A stretch of DNA of 52,116 nucleotides from Elusimicrobiota bacterium. GTDB lineage: Bacteria; Elusimicrobiota; Elusimicrobia; Elusimicrobiales; UBA9959. Each line of letters starts with the position of its first letter. The stretch's first letter is position 1. The stretch spans positions 1-52,116 of the forward strand of contig WOVA01000015.1 in assembly GCA_009773155.1 (NCBI GenBank). The letters run 5' to 3'. The translations under genes were made by a program, and so were the position numbers. Below the pieces are notes generated by a model. It was not told the DNA's origin and ran no database searches. It saw only the letters and a program-made list of their open reading frames with translations. Shown in pieces: positions 34,375 through 42,909 of this stretch.

Positions 34375-36326
34375 GGGCCACTATTCCCGCCCCGGAGAGG
34401 CTCGAAATACTCTGGACTCTGGCCTGGGCCGCGGGCCTGCTCTTCCTTCTCAGGTTCGTGAGCATACAGGTGCTGCAGCACGCCCATTACAGGGAGCTGG
34501 CGGAGAAGAACCGCACTCAGGTCATAGCCCAGAGCGCCCCCCGGGGCAGGATCATCTCCAGCGACGGTGAGCTTATAGCTTCCAGCAAACCCTCCTTCAG
34601 CCTGGTCTATTTCCCCGGCGCCTCCGTCCCGCCGTCCTACGCGGAGAGGCTGGCCGCGGCGCTGGCCGGCCCGCTGGGAATGAAAGAGGAGGTGCTGAAG
34701 TCGTCCCTGCGGCGCGCCGTCACTCGCGAGACCCCGGCCCGCATCGCCGAGAACCTCTCGGTCTCGGCCATGTTCGCCATCTCCGAGCTCAAGAACATTT
34801 ACAGCGGCATCGACGTGATCACCGAAGCCCGCCGCCATTATCCTTTCGGCAGCTACCTCAGTCACCTGGTCGGCTACATGGGAAAGATGGACGCGAGGGA
34901 GTGGGCGAGGTACGGCGCGCTCGGCGGCTACGGCTTCGATTCAAAGGTCGGCAAGACGGGACTTGAAAAGATGTACGAGAAAGAACTGCGCGGCAAGTCC
35001 GGCGGCATATTCATGGAAGTGGATTCCAGGGGGCGCCTGTCCCGGATACTGGAGAGCCGGAAATGGGTGCCGGGGGCGGACATACGCCTGACCGTGGACT
35101 CGGTGGTGCAGTCGGCCGCCGAAGAGGGACTAAGAAAATCTCTTAGCGGGCGCGGCGCCGTAGTGGCGCTGGATCCGCGCAACGGGGCCATCCTGGCCTT
35201 CGCCTCCGCTCCGGGCTACGATCCCAACTCCTTCGTCTCGTACAGCGACGAGGAATTCCCCAGGCAGGCGGAGAAGATACCGGAGTTCAACATGGCCGTG
35301 CAGGGCACTTATCCGCCGGCCTCCATATTCAAGATAATCAGCGCGGCCGCTTTCCTCGAGTCGGGCCGGATAGACCCGTCGGAGAAGGTCTTCTGCCCCG
35401 GCTATTACGACGCAGGGTCCCGGGTCTTCAAATGCTGGGAGAAAAAAGGCCACGGGCGCATGGATTTCCTCGACGGCCTCGCCAACTCCTGCGACGTTTA
35501 TTATTATGTCTCCGGCCTGCGCGCCGGTCCCCTCTCCATCGAAAAACAGGCCCGGGCCTTCGGCGTGGGCCGCCCCACCGGGATAAGGCTGTCCGACGAG
35601 AGGGCGGGGAACCTCTTCGGTCCCACCCGCCGCGCCACCCGGAAGAGCTACTGGTTCGTCGGCGATACGCTCAACCTCGTCATAGGCCAGGGCGAGACGC
35701 TGGCGACTCCCGCCCAGATGGCGGTCATGATCGCGGCGGTCGCCTCCCGCGGCTCCCTGTGGAAACCTTTTTACGTGGACAGGGTCGTTTCCCCCGAGGG
35801 TAAGACCATCCTGTCCCGCTCGCCGGAGAAAACCGGAGAGGTCCGGCTGCGCCCGGAGACCTGGGACCTTATCTGGCGGGCCCTTAAGAAGACCGTGGAC
35901 GAAGGCACGGGCCGTCCGGCCATCATAAAAGGCGTCGAGGTCTACGGCAAGACCGGAACGGCTCAGAACCCGCACGGGGAAGATCACGCCTGGTTCGCGT
36001 CCTTCGCGAGGATCGGGGACGGGGAGCCGCGGGTGGCCGTGGCCGTCCTGGTCGAGCACGGCAAGAGCGGCTCCGGGTCCGCCGGCCCCATCGCCAAACG
36101 GGTGATGGAAGCCGCCCTGCGCGATGTTCTGACGCCTCCGCCGCCCCCGCCCGCCCCGGCCGTCGAGGTTTCGACCATTCCGGCCGCCGCGGAGATCCGG
36201 GCGTCCAGCGGGACGGTCCGTCCGCGGGTGCGCGTGTCGACCTCGCCGGCGGCCATGCCGCCGGTACCTCCTGAAAACCCTGCCCCGGCCGCGGACGAAG
36301 AAGGCGATGAGGGGAGGGGAGACTGA
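34371..36326 (+). CDS. mrdA: Penicillin-binding protein 2 (peptidoglycan transpeptidase)
   Basis: PBP2 crosslinks lateral wall peptidoglycan in the Rod complex with RodA. The 651-residue protein has an N-terminal membrane anchor (about residues 13-32), the dimerisation/pedestal domain, and the transpeptidase motifs: SIFK with catalytic S318 and K321, SCD (in LANSCDVYYY), and KTG at 527 (YGKTGTAQN). A Pro/Ala/Ser-rich C-terminal tail of about 60 residues is unusual. GTG start overlaps mreD; the stop overlaps the rodA start (TGATG). Confidence 0.95.
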   Translation: MRATIPAPERLEILWTLAWAAGLLFLLRFVSIQVLQHAHYRELAEKNRTQVIAQSAPRGRIISSDGELIASSKPSFSLVYFPGASVPPSYAERLAAALAGPLGMKEEVLKSSLRRAVTRETPARIAENLSVSAMFAISELKNIYSGIDVITEARRHYPFGSYLSHLVGYMGKMDAREWARYGALGGYGFDSKVGKTGLEKMYEKELRGKSGGIFMEVDSRGRLSRILESRKWVPGADIRLTVDSVVQSAAEEGLRKSLSGRGAVVALDPRNGAILAFASAPGYDPNSFVSYSDEEFPRQAEKIPEFNMAVQGTYPPASIFKIISAAAFLESGRIDPSEKVFCPGYYDAGSRVFKCWEKKGHGRMDFLDGLANSCDVYYYVSGLRAGPLSIEKQARAFGVGRPTGIRLSDERAGNLFGPTRRATRKSYWFVGDTLNLVIGQGETLATPAQMAVMIAAVASRGSLWKPFYVDRVVSPEGKTILSRSPEKTGEVRLRPETWDLIWRALKKTVDEGTGRPAIIKGVEVYGKTGTAQNPHGEDHAWFASFARIGDGEPRVAVAVLVEHGKSGSGSAGPIAKRVMEAALRDVLTPPPPPPAPAVEVSTIPAAAEIRASSGTVRPRVRVSTSPAAMPPVPPENPAPAADEEGDEGRGD

Positions 36327-37660
36327 TGCTAAGCCGCGTGGGTCTCAAGAAGGGGCGCATGGACTGGGTCATCCTGGCCGCGGCCGCCGGCCTGCTTTTC
36401 ATAGGCACGCTGGCCGTGTTCTCTTCGGTGGGAGTGCTGGCCAGCTACGAGAGGATAGTGCGCACCCACCTGATCGCCATACCTGTCGCGCTGCTTTTTT
36501 TCTCGGTGGCCTGGAGCCTCAATTACCAGGTCTACCAGGACCAGTGGAAGTTCGTCTACGGCCTTTCTCTCCTCTTCCTGGCCGGAGTGCTGTTCTTCGG
36601 CGTGATGGACAAGGGCTCGCGCTCCTGGTACCGCCTGCCGTTCTTCTCCGTGCAGCCGTCGGAACTGGCCCGCATCGGCCTCATAGTCGCGCTCGCCAAC
36701 TATCTCGACCGCCGCGGGGGCAAGATGCGCGAGTTCGGCAGTTCCCTGGGGGCCCTCCTGCTCTCCATCCCCTTCCTCCTGCTGCTGATGAAGCAGCCGG
36801 ACTTTTCCGCCATCCTCACGACCTTTCCGGTGGTGCTGGCCATGATCTTCTGCGCCGGCGGCGGCGTGGCGCATATCGCCATCATAGTTGGATACGCCGC
36901 GGTCTCGGCCCTGTTTCCCATCCTCTGGACTCTGCTCGCGATGAGCCCGGAACTGGCGCAGAACCCGCTGCTGGGATTCTTCGCCGGCCTCTCCAGTTTC
37001 GGCTGGGACACGCTGCTCTTCGTCGCCGCCGTCGGGGCGCTGGCCTGGTTCGGCTGGTTCCTTTCCGTTAAACTTTATTCCAACCTCTCGGGGGTCTTCT
37101 TCACCGGCGCGGCGCTGGTCGTCATATTCGGTTTCTTCTCCGGCATGCTGGTCAGGAACCAGATGAAGGAGTACCAGCAGAAGCGGCTGGAGGTGTTCCT
37201 CTCGCCGGAAAGCGACCCGCGCGGGGCCGGCTACAACCTGATACAGGCCAGGATCGGCATGGGCTCGGGCGGCGTCTTCGGCAAGGGCGTGTTCTCCGGC
37301 ACGCAGTCCAGGCTGGGCTTCGTCCCGGAAAGGCACACGGATTTCATACTCGCCGTAGTGGGCGAGGAGATGGGCTTCATGGGCACCGGCCTGGTGATGA
37401 CCCTCTACCTTACGCTGCTCTACCGGCTCAAGGGCGCCGCGCAGCTGGCGAGGGACAGGTTCGGCTACCTGCTGTGCTGCGGCATATTCTCTCTCTACAT
37501 GGTGTACTTCCTGATAAATTTCGGGATGCTGCTGGGTTTCGCTCCGGTCGCGGGTGTCCCGCTGCCGCTGGTCTCCTACGGGGGCTCCAACCTGGTGGCC
37601 ACTTTCTTCGCGCTGGGCCTGGCCGAATCCGTCTATTCCCGGAGGTACGCGCTGGTATGA
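36326..37660 (+). CDS. rodA: Peptidoglycan glycosyltransferase RodA (SEDS family)
   Basis: RodA polymerises glycan strands from lipid II. The 444-residue membrane protein has the SEDS signatures SRSWYRLPFFSVQPSELARIG (about residues 93-113), GSGGVFGKGVFSGTQSRLGFVPERHTDFILAVVGEEMG (read in parts, about 310-350) and the C-terminal GVPLPLVSYGGSNL (about 411). It is about 70 residues longer than E. coli RodA because of a larger central loop and helix region. Starts within the mrdA stop. Confidence 0.95.
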   Translation: MLSRVGLKKGRMDWVILAAAAGLLFIGTLAVFSSVGVLASYERIVRTHLIAIPVALLFFSVAWSLNYQVYQDQWKFVYGLSLLFLAGVLFFGVMDKGSRSWYRLPFFSVQPSELARIGLIVALANYLDRRGGKMREFGSSLGALLLSIPFLLLLMKQPDFSAILTTFPVVLAMIFCAGGGVAHIAIIVGYAAVSALFPILWTLLAMSPELAQNPLLGFFAGLSSFGWDTLLFVAAVGALAWFGWFLSVKLYSNLSGVFFTGAALVVIFGFFSGMLVRNQMKEYQQKRLEVFLSPESDPRGAGYNLIQARIGMGSGGVFGKGVFSGTQSRLGFVPERHTDFILAVVGEEMGFMGTGLVMTLYLTLLYRLKGAAQLARDRFGYLLCCGIFSLYMVYFLINFGMLLGFAPVAGVPLPLVSYGGSNLVATFFALGLAESVYSRRYALV

Positions 37661-38340
37661 CTGCCGAAGAGAACAGGCCCGCCCCCGTCATGCGCTGCCG
37701 CATGCGCTTCGAGCGCCGCGGCGGGGCGGCCGGCCCGAGCCACCTCGAGCAGATAAAAGAGCTCCGGGCGCTGGTCTCCGGCTCGGGCCTGGAATATTAC
37801 GGCTCCAGGGGCGCCGGGGACGGCGCGCCGAGGATGGCCTTCGGTCCCGCGGCCGGGGCGGGTCACGAGAGCCTGTGCGAGTACGCCGACGCCTGGTTCG
37901 CGCGGCTTTACCCGGAGGAGGCGCTGCGCTCGGCTTTTTCCGCCGGCGCCCGTGGGCTGGCGCTCGCCGCCCTGCGGCGCGTGCCGCTGCTCTTTCCCTC
38001 CATCGAGGCCAGCGCCTCGGTCGCGCGGTTCGAGCTGACTTTTTCATCGGCCCCTCCGGAGGCGGAGCGCAGGCTGGCTGAATTCATGGCCGCGGCCGAG
38101 TTCATCGCGGAGCGGGAAAAGAAAGGGGAGAAGGTCCGCTATGACCTGAGGCCCGCGGTCGTTTCGCTGGCCTGGGACACGCCGGCAGTCAGGCTGAGCG
38201 CGGCGCTCAGGCTGCGCGCCGGCGGGAGGGCCGAGGTCCTGGCCGCGGCCCTCTTCGGCCCGGAGGCGCCGGCTTTCACGGTGCTCAGGACCGGGCTTTA
38301 CTGGGAAGATTCGTCGGGAGAGTTGAGGGAAATTTTGTAA
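37657..38340 (+). CDS. DUF2344 (TIGR03936) family protein
   Basis: The 227-residue protein resembles the DUF2344 'radical SAM-linked' family: an N-terminal RCRMRFERRGGAAGPSHLEQI, then RMAFGPAAGAGHESLCEYADAW, and a beta-rich region ending ASVARFELTF (about residues 120-130). Family members are usually encoded next to, or fused with, a TIGR03960 radical SAM protein and just before rng. Here rng follows, but no radical SAM gene precedes; rodA does, overlapping by 4 bp. Biochemical function is unknown; a link to RNA or translation is inferred from the neighbour only. Confidence 0.75.
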   Translation: MTAEENRPAPVMRCRMRFERRGGAAGPSHLEQIKELRALVSGSGLEYYGSRGAGDGAPRMAFGPAAGAGHESLCEYADAWFARLYPEEALRSAFSAGARGLALAALRRVPLLFPSIEASASVARFELTFSSAPPEAERRLAEFMAAAEFIAEREKKGEKVRYDLRPAVVSLAWDTPAVRLSAALRLRAGGRAEVLAAALFGPEAPAFTVLRTGLYWEDSSGELREIL

Positions 38341-38346
38341 GGCGCC

Positions 38347-38384
38347 ATCGGCGGGGGACACCATGCGGCATGGCGTCCCGGTAC
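38347..38384 (-). repeat. Repeat family B, copy B4 (upstream of rng, reverse orientation)
   Basis: On the minus strand it reads GTACC-GGGACGCCATGCC, then GCATGGTGTCCC, then CCGCCGAT, with one arm mismatch (GCG for GTG). The palindrome is 38355-38379. It begins 6 bp after the DUF2344 stop and ends 34 bp before the rng start. Confidence 0.85.
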
Positions 38385-38418
38385 AATCCCGCCGTGGGCA
38401 GGAGGATATTTAAGGATC

Positions 38419-39870
38419 ATGGCAAACGAGAAAAAGATCAGGAAAGAAATCTTCGCGAACACCTCTTTCGAGGAGACGCGTATAGCGATAGTCGAGGACG
38501 GCCGTATGGCCGAGCTGTTCTGGAAGCGCCAGTCGAGCAGCAATATAGTCGGCAATATCTACAAGGGAGTGGTGGAGAACGTGCTGCCCGGCATCTCGAG
38601 CGCGTTCATAAACATAGGCCTGGACAAGAACGCCTACATCTACATTTCCGACGTGCTGGGCAGCCAGCGCGACCCGATAGAGAAACTGCTCAAGAAGGAC
38701 CAGGAAGTGCTGCTGCAGGTCACCAAGGACGCGATAAGTACCAAGGGCATGAAGGTGACCATGGACGTGTCGCTGCCCGGGCGCTACCTGGTCTTCACTC
38801 CGTTCCAGGAATTCATCGGGGTCTCCAAGAACATCGAGGAAGCCGACGAGCGCAAGCGCCTCTCCGACATCATCAAGAAGATCACGACCGACGCCGATAT
38901 GGGCAAGAAGGGCTGTATCGTGCGCACCGAGGCCGAGGGCGCGTCCGAGGAGGAACTCGAGCGTGAACTTAAATTCCTCATACGGCTCTGGGAGTCCATA
39001 ATCGGAAGCTTCGAGACGGCGCGTCCGCCCGCGCTGCTGCACAGGGACATGGACCTGCCGATGCAGGTGGCGCGGGACATACTTTCCGAGGACACCGCCA
39101 TCTACATGCTCGACAATAAGGACGATTTCAGCAGCGTGCAGGATTTCGTGGCCAAGATGTCCCCGGACCTGAAGGACCGGGTGAAGCTCTACGAGGGCAA
39201 GACCCCTCTCTTCAAGGCCTTCAATCTGGAGAAAGGCCTGGAGGAACTGCGCAAGATAAAGGTTGAGCTGCCCAACGGGGGCAGTATCATCATACAGGAG
39301 GCCGAGTCGCTCTGCGCCATCGACGTCAACACCGGCCGCTTCACCGGCAGCCGCTCGCAGGAGGAGACGGTCACCCTCAACAACGTAGAGGCCGCGCAGG
39401 AGATAGCCAGGCAGCTGCGGCTGCGAAATATCGGCGGCATCATCGTCATCGACTTCATAGACATGAAGAAGGCCTCCAACAGGCAGAAGGTGGTCACCGC
39501 TCTCGAGAGCGCCGTGAAGAACGACCGCGCCAAGATACGCATACTGCCAATCACGCGGCTCGGCCTGGTCGAGATGACCCGCGAGCGCAAGCGGGAGAGC
39601 ACGCTCAGCCTGCTGACCGAGGAATGCCCCGAATGTCATGGCTCCGGCCGGGTGCTCTCCAGCGAGACCATCAGGATAAAGATACAGCGCGAGATACGCG
39701 ACCTGACACTGGGCCGCCCCGGCGGCGCCCTGCGCGTGATACTCAATCCGATGCTGGCGGACCTGATACGCCGCAAGCACGAGCTCATGGAGAAGAACGT
39801 GCAGCGCTCGTTCAAGATAGCCTCCGACCCCCAGCTTACCTGGGAAGATTACAGGATAGTGCTGGAGTGA
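38419..39870 (+). CDS. rng: Ribonuclease G (RNase E/G family)
   Basis: This endonuclease cleaves single-stranded AU-rich RNA, with roles in 16S 5' maturation and mRNA decay. The 483-residue protein has an S1 domain (about residues 38-120, with GNIYKGVVENVLPGISSAFINIG), the catalytic Mg2+ aspartates in AIDVNTGRFTG (about 302) and VIDFIDMK (about 345), and the zinc-link motif CPECHGSGRV (about 404). It lacks the long C-terminal scaffold of RNase E. RBS AGGAGGATATTTAAGG is rather far from ATG. Confidence 0.94.
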   Translation: MANEKKIRKEIFANTSFEETRIAIVEDGRMAELFWKRQSSSNIVGNIYKGVVENVLPGISSAFINIGLDKNAYIYISDVLGSQRDPIEKLLKKDQEVLLQVTKDAISTKGMKVTMDVSLPGRYLVFTPFQEFIGVSKNIEEADERKRLSDIIKKITTDADMGKKGCIVRTEAEGASEEELERELKFLIRLWESIIGSFETARPPALLHRDMDLPMQVARDILSEDTAIYMLDNKDDFSSVQDFVAKMSPDLKDRVKLYEGKTPLFKAFNLEKGLEELRKIKVELPNGGSIIIQEAESLCAIDVNTGRFTGSRSQEETVTLNNVEAAQEIARQLRLRNIGGIIVIDFIDMKKASNRQKVVTALESAVKNDRAKIRILPITRLGLVEMTRERKRESTLSLLTEECPECHGSGRVLSSETIRIKIQREIRDLTLGRPGGALRVILNPMLADLIRRKHELMEKNVQRSFKIASDPQLTWEDYRIVLE

Positions 39871-39899
39871 GCGGCTTCCCGCGAAATGAAGGAGAAAGC

Positions 39900-41549
39900 A
39901 TGCTGAGGAAAATTCTGATATCCCTGGTCTTCGCCGCGGCCGCGGCGGCGCCGGTCTCCGGCGCCGTGGACGAGGCCTCGTTCAGTAAAAACGGTAAATA
40001 CGTAGGCAAAGTCGAGACCTATTCCTATGGCGGCGCCGTCTATTTCGACGCGGCCCGCCTTACTCGCTACCTGGGCGGGAAGATCTACTGGTACCCGGTA
40101 TCGGGCAAGATGGTCTTTCAGCTCAAGGGGAAGAAGGTGCAGGCTTCGGTCAAGAGCGACGAGGTCCTTTTCGACAGGGAATCCGTCATGATCAGGGCCC
40201 CGGTGATAGTCCGGGGAGGGAAATCCTTTCTTTCCAGGGATTTCTTCGCCTCGCCGAATTTCTATTCCTGCTTCGGCTTCAGCCTCCGCTACGACGAGGC
40301 GGCCGGGTCCCTGGAGGCGACGGAGAAAATGAGCGTGGCTTCTTACAGCTATTTCTCCCACAAGGACAAGACCCGCCTGGTGCTGTATCTGAACGGGCCG
40401 CTCGAATACCAGACGTACCAGAGGGCCAACAACCTCCTTCTGCTGGTCGTGAGCGGCGGCAGCGTGGCCGACCCGGAGAGGATCGCCGTAGACGACGGAG
40501 TGGTCAAGGCCATCGACATGACGCAGGATAACAAGGCGCTGCGCATCGGCGTGGCGATGGGGGAGAACGCCGCCGGCTTCAACGCTTTCAAACTGTCCGG
40601 GCCGGACAGGATAGTACTCGACGTGCTGGCCAGGATGCCCTCGCAGGGCGGAGCGCCGGCCCCGGCCTCCGCCGAGCCCGCGGCGGCGCCCGAAGTAATA
40701 CCGCCGTCCGCTCCCGCGGCCGCGGACAAAACCGTTTTCCCCGCTCTTTCTCCCTCCTCGATGCCGTCACCGTCGGTGCTGGCCCCGGCGGCCGATAGTC
40801 CGTCCGCGCCGCCCGCGCCGGCGCCGGTGACGTCAGGCCTGCCCGACAAGGCGGTCGTCGATCCCAAGGCCAGGAAGAGCGTCATAATCGACGCCGGTCA
40901 CGGCGGCAGGGACCCGGGCGGCCGCAGGATCTCGGGCATGAAGGAAAAGGACATCAACCTGGCGGTAGCCAGAGAGCTGCAGGCGCTGCTGAAGAAAGAG
41001 GGTTTTTTCGAGGTGCTCATGGTGCGCACTTCCGACGTCTTCGTCCCGCTGGCGGCGCGGTCCGAGTTCGCCAACAGGCACAATGCCGATATCTTCATCT
41101 CGCTGCACGCCAATGCCACGCGCCGCTCCACCGAACACGGGTTCGAGATATACTTCATGTCGGAGAACGCGTCGGACCCGATGGCGGCCGAGGTCGCCGA
41201 CTACGAGAACTCCGTCCTGGACCTGGAGGAGGAACCCTCCCGCCCCGACCCGGCGGCCATGCTGCTGCATTCCCTGGCCCGCAATGAATACCTCAACGAG
41301 GGCAGCCAGCTCGCGGCTTTCGTCGCCCGCGAGTTCGAGAAGCACACCCCGTTCAAGAGCCGCGGCGTCAAGCAGGCCGCTTTTTATGTCCTGCGCGGGA
41401 CCTACGCCCCGGGAATACTGGTGGAGATGGGGTTCATGACCAATCCCCGCGATCAGAAGAACCTGAGCAGCAGCAGCGTCCAGGCCAAGATGGCCCGGGC
41501 CATACACAACGGGCTCGGAAAGTACGCCGAGCTCAAGGGCTGGAAATAG
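39900..41549 (+). CDS. N-acetylmuramoyl-L-alanine amidase (Amidase_3), secreted
   Basis: The enzyme cuts the amide bond between MurNAc and the stem peptide, acting in the periplasm. The 549-residue protein has a Sec signal peptide (residues 1-22), an N-terminal region with copper-amine-oxidase-like and AMIN-like segments (about 30-245), a long Ala/Pro/Ser linker (about 245-320), then the zinc-dependent catalytic domain: SVIIDAGHGGRDPGG (zinc His), FISLHANA (zinc His) and GILVEMGFMTN (catalytic Glu). RBS AAGGAG fixes the start at 39900; the open frame extends back into rng but is not used. AmiC-like. Confidence 0.92.
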   Translation: MLRKILISLVFAAAAAAPVSGAVDEASFSKNGKYVGKVETYSYGGAVYFDAARLTRYLGGKIYWYPVSGKMVFQLKGKKVQASVKSDEVLFDRESVMIRAPVIVRGGKSFLSRDFFASPNFYSCFGFSLRYDEAAGSLEATEKMSVASYSYFSHKDKTRLVLYLNGPLEYQTYQRANNLLLLVVSGGSVADPERIAVDDGVVKAIDMTQDNKALRIGVAMGENAAGFNAFKLSGPDRIVLDVLARMPSQGGAPAPASAEPAAAPEVIPPSAPAAADKTVFPALSPSSMPSPSVLAPAADSPSAPPAPAPVTSGLPDKAVVDPKARKSVIIDAGHGGRDPGGRRISGMKEKDINLAVARELQALLKKEGFFEVLMVRTSDVFVPLAARSEFANRHNADIFISLHANATRRSTEHGFEIYFMSENASDPMAAEVADYENSVLDLEEEPSRPDPAAMLLHSLARNEYLNEGSQLAAFVAREFEKHTPFKSRGVKQAAFYVLRGTYAPGILVEMGFMTNPRDQKNLSSSSVQAKMARAIHNGLGKYAELKGWK

Positions 41550-41561
41550 GGCGGCGGAGAT

Positions 41562-42485
41562 ATGAAGAGGAACGAGCGTCCGGAAAAAGGCGACATTGTC
41601 CGCAGTCGGTGCCGGGGCCGGGCGACACAGCGCCCGGCACCTGCGGAGCCGGAGGCTCGTTGTTCCGAGCACTGCGACCGGCCGATAGGCGTGTTCGACT
41701 CGGGGCTGGGCGGCCTGACCGTGCTGGCCGCCATGCGCCGCGCGCTGCCCCGCGAGAATTTCATATATTTCGGCGACACGGCCAGGGTCCCCTACGGCAC
41801 CAAGTCGCCCGAGGCTGTGACCAGGTTCTCGTCGGAAATAACGGCCTGGCTCGTCGCCAAAGGGATAAAGACCCTGGTCGTCGCCTGCAATACCGCCTCG
41901 TCGGTCGCTCTCGACGCGGTGCGGGCGGCGGCGGCCGGCGTGCCCGTTACCGGAGTGATAGAGCCCGGCGCCGCCGCTTTCGCCGCCTCCGGCGGCAGGA
42001 AAGTCCTCGTTATCGGCACCGCCGCGACGGTCGCCAGCCGCGCTTACGGCCGGGCGCTGCGCCGCGCCGCGCCGGGGGCGCTGGTCACCGAGCAGGCCTG
42101 TCCGCTCTTCGTCCCCCTGGTGGAAGAGGGCTGGAGCGACCCCGCGCGCGGCCGCAGGGCCGCCGCGCTGACCAGGCTGGCCGCCGAAGAATACCTGTCG
42201 CCTTACCGCGGTAAGGGCTACGATTCGCTGATACTCGGCTGTACCCACTACCCGCTCCTAAGGAACGTAATCGCGCGGGTCATGGGCCGCAAAATTAATA
42301 TAATTGACTCTGCGGAAGCTGCCGCTCTCTCGGTACGGGAGACGCTGGCCCGGGAGGGCCTGCTGCGCCGCACCGGCCGGGGATCGGTGAGTTTCTTCGT
42401 CAGCGACGCCCCGGAGCGGTTTTCGGCTCTCGCGGCCGCCCTGCTCGGAATAAAACCCGGCAAGGTCGGCGTGAAGAGGCTCTAG
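41562..42485 (+). CDS. murI: Glutamate racemase with in-frame N-terminal repeat
   Basis: MurI makes D-glutamate for peptidoglycan. The family normally begins within a few residues of RPIGVFDSGLGGLTVL; here that motif starts at residue 40. Residues 10-41 are encoded by a 96-bp family A repeat, giving a 307-residue protein. Catalytic cysteines are C109 (ACNTASS) and C227 (LGCTHYPLL), both intact. The ATG at 41562 has a GGCGGAGA RBS, and there is no in-frame ATG or TTG between it and the motif; a GTG at 41692 would remove RPIG, so translation through the repeat is likely. Confidence 0.92.
   Translation: MKRNERPEKGDIVRSRCRGRATQRPAPAEPEARCSEHCDRPIGVFDSGLGGLTVLAAMRRALPRENFIYFGDTARVPYGTKSPEAVTRFSSEITAWLVAKGIKTLVVACNTASSVALDAVRAAAAGVPVTGVIEPGAAAFAASGGRKVLVIGTAATVASRAYGRALRRAAPGALVTEQACPLFVPLVEEGWSDPARGRRAAALTRLAAEEYLSPYRGKGYDSLILGCTHYPLLRNVIARVMGRKINIIDSAEAAALSVRETLAREGLLRRTGRGSVSFFVSDAPERFSALAAALLGIKPGKVGVKRL
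41590..41685 (+). repeat. Repeat family A, copy A2 (in frame inside murI)
   Basis: Gapless match to 3371-3466 (86/96). Predicted pairing: outer stem CGCAGT/ACTGCG (41601-41606 with 41671-41676), inner GGTGCCGG/CCGGCACC (41608-41615 with 41634-41641), then GAGCC-GGA-GGCTC (41646-41658), which can alternate with GCTCG-loop-CGAGC (41655-41670). Ninety-six bp is divisible by three, so the racemase frame is kept. It encodes residues 10-41 of MurI. Confidence 0.88.
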
Positions 42486-42498
42486 GAGATCCCTCATT

Positions 42499-42888
42499 AT
42501 GAAAAAAGTCCTATTCCCGTTACTGCTGGCGCTCCTTCCGCTTTCTCTTTATTCCCAGCAGAAACCGCCGGCCGCCGCCAGGACGGACGCCGCCGCCCAG
42601 CCGGCCAAAACGGAGGACGAGGACGGGGCTGTCATGATAGACGGTTCCGAATCGTCCGCGCCCGCCCACCAGGCCTCCACGGAAGAAGCGGCCGAGGCCG
42701 CGCAGTCCCGGGACCCCAACGCCCTGCCCGCCTCGCTGGGCGACGTGAAAGGGGTTTTCAGCGACGCCGGACGCAATATACTGGTGCTCCAGGCGGACGA
42801 CGGGAGCGTGAACTTCGTGCAGGTCGTTTTTAGCAGGACCGGGGTGTCCTGGAAGCCCGCCGGGTTCCTTTACAGGAGCAGGGAATAA
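42499..42888 (+). CDS. Small secreted protein of unknown function
   Basis: I do not recognise this 129-residue protein. It has a clear Sec signal peptide (KKVLFPLLLALLPLSLYSQ, residues 2-20), a disordered Ala/Glu/Asp-rich middle (about 21-72) and a compact C-terminal part with a repeated beta-like pattern (DVKGVFSDAGRNILVLQADDG, then VNFVQVVFSRTGVSWKPAGF in the second half). RBS AGGAGAT. A TATAAT-containing AT-rich island in the end of murI (42291-42305) might add a promoter. Confidence 0.7.
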   Translation: MKKVLFPLLLALLPLSLYSQQKPPAAARTDAAAQPAKTEDEDGAVMIDGSESSAPAHQASTEEAAEAAQSRDPNALPASLGDVKGVFSDAGRNILVLQADDGSVNFVQVVFSRTGVSWKPAGFLYRSRE

Positions 42889-42909
42889 ATCTTTTTCGGA
42901 GGTGTTTAT

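Noticed and set aside
39624-39899. Upstream extension of the amidase frame
   Set aside because: It overlaps rng heavily; the start at 39900 has an RBS and begins a proper signal peptide.
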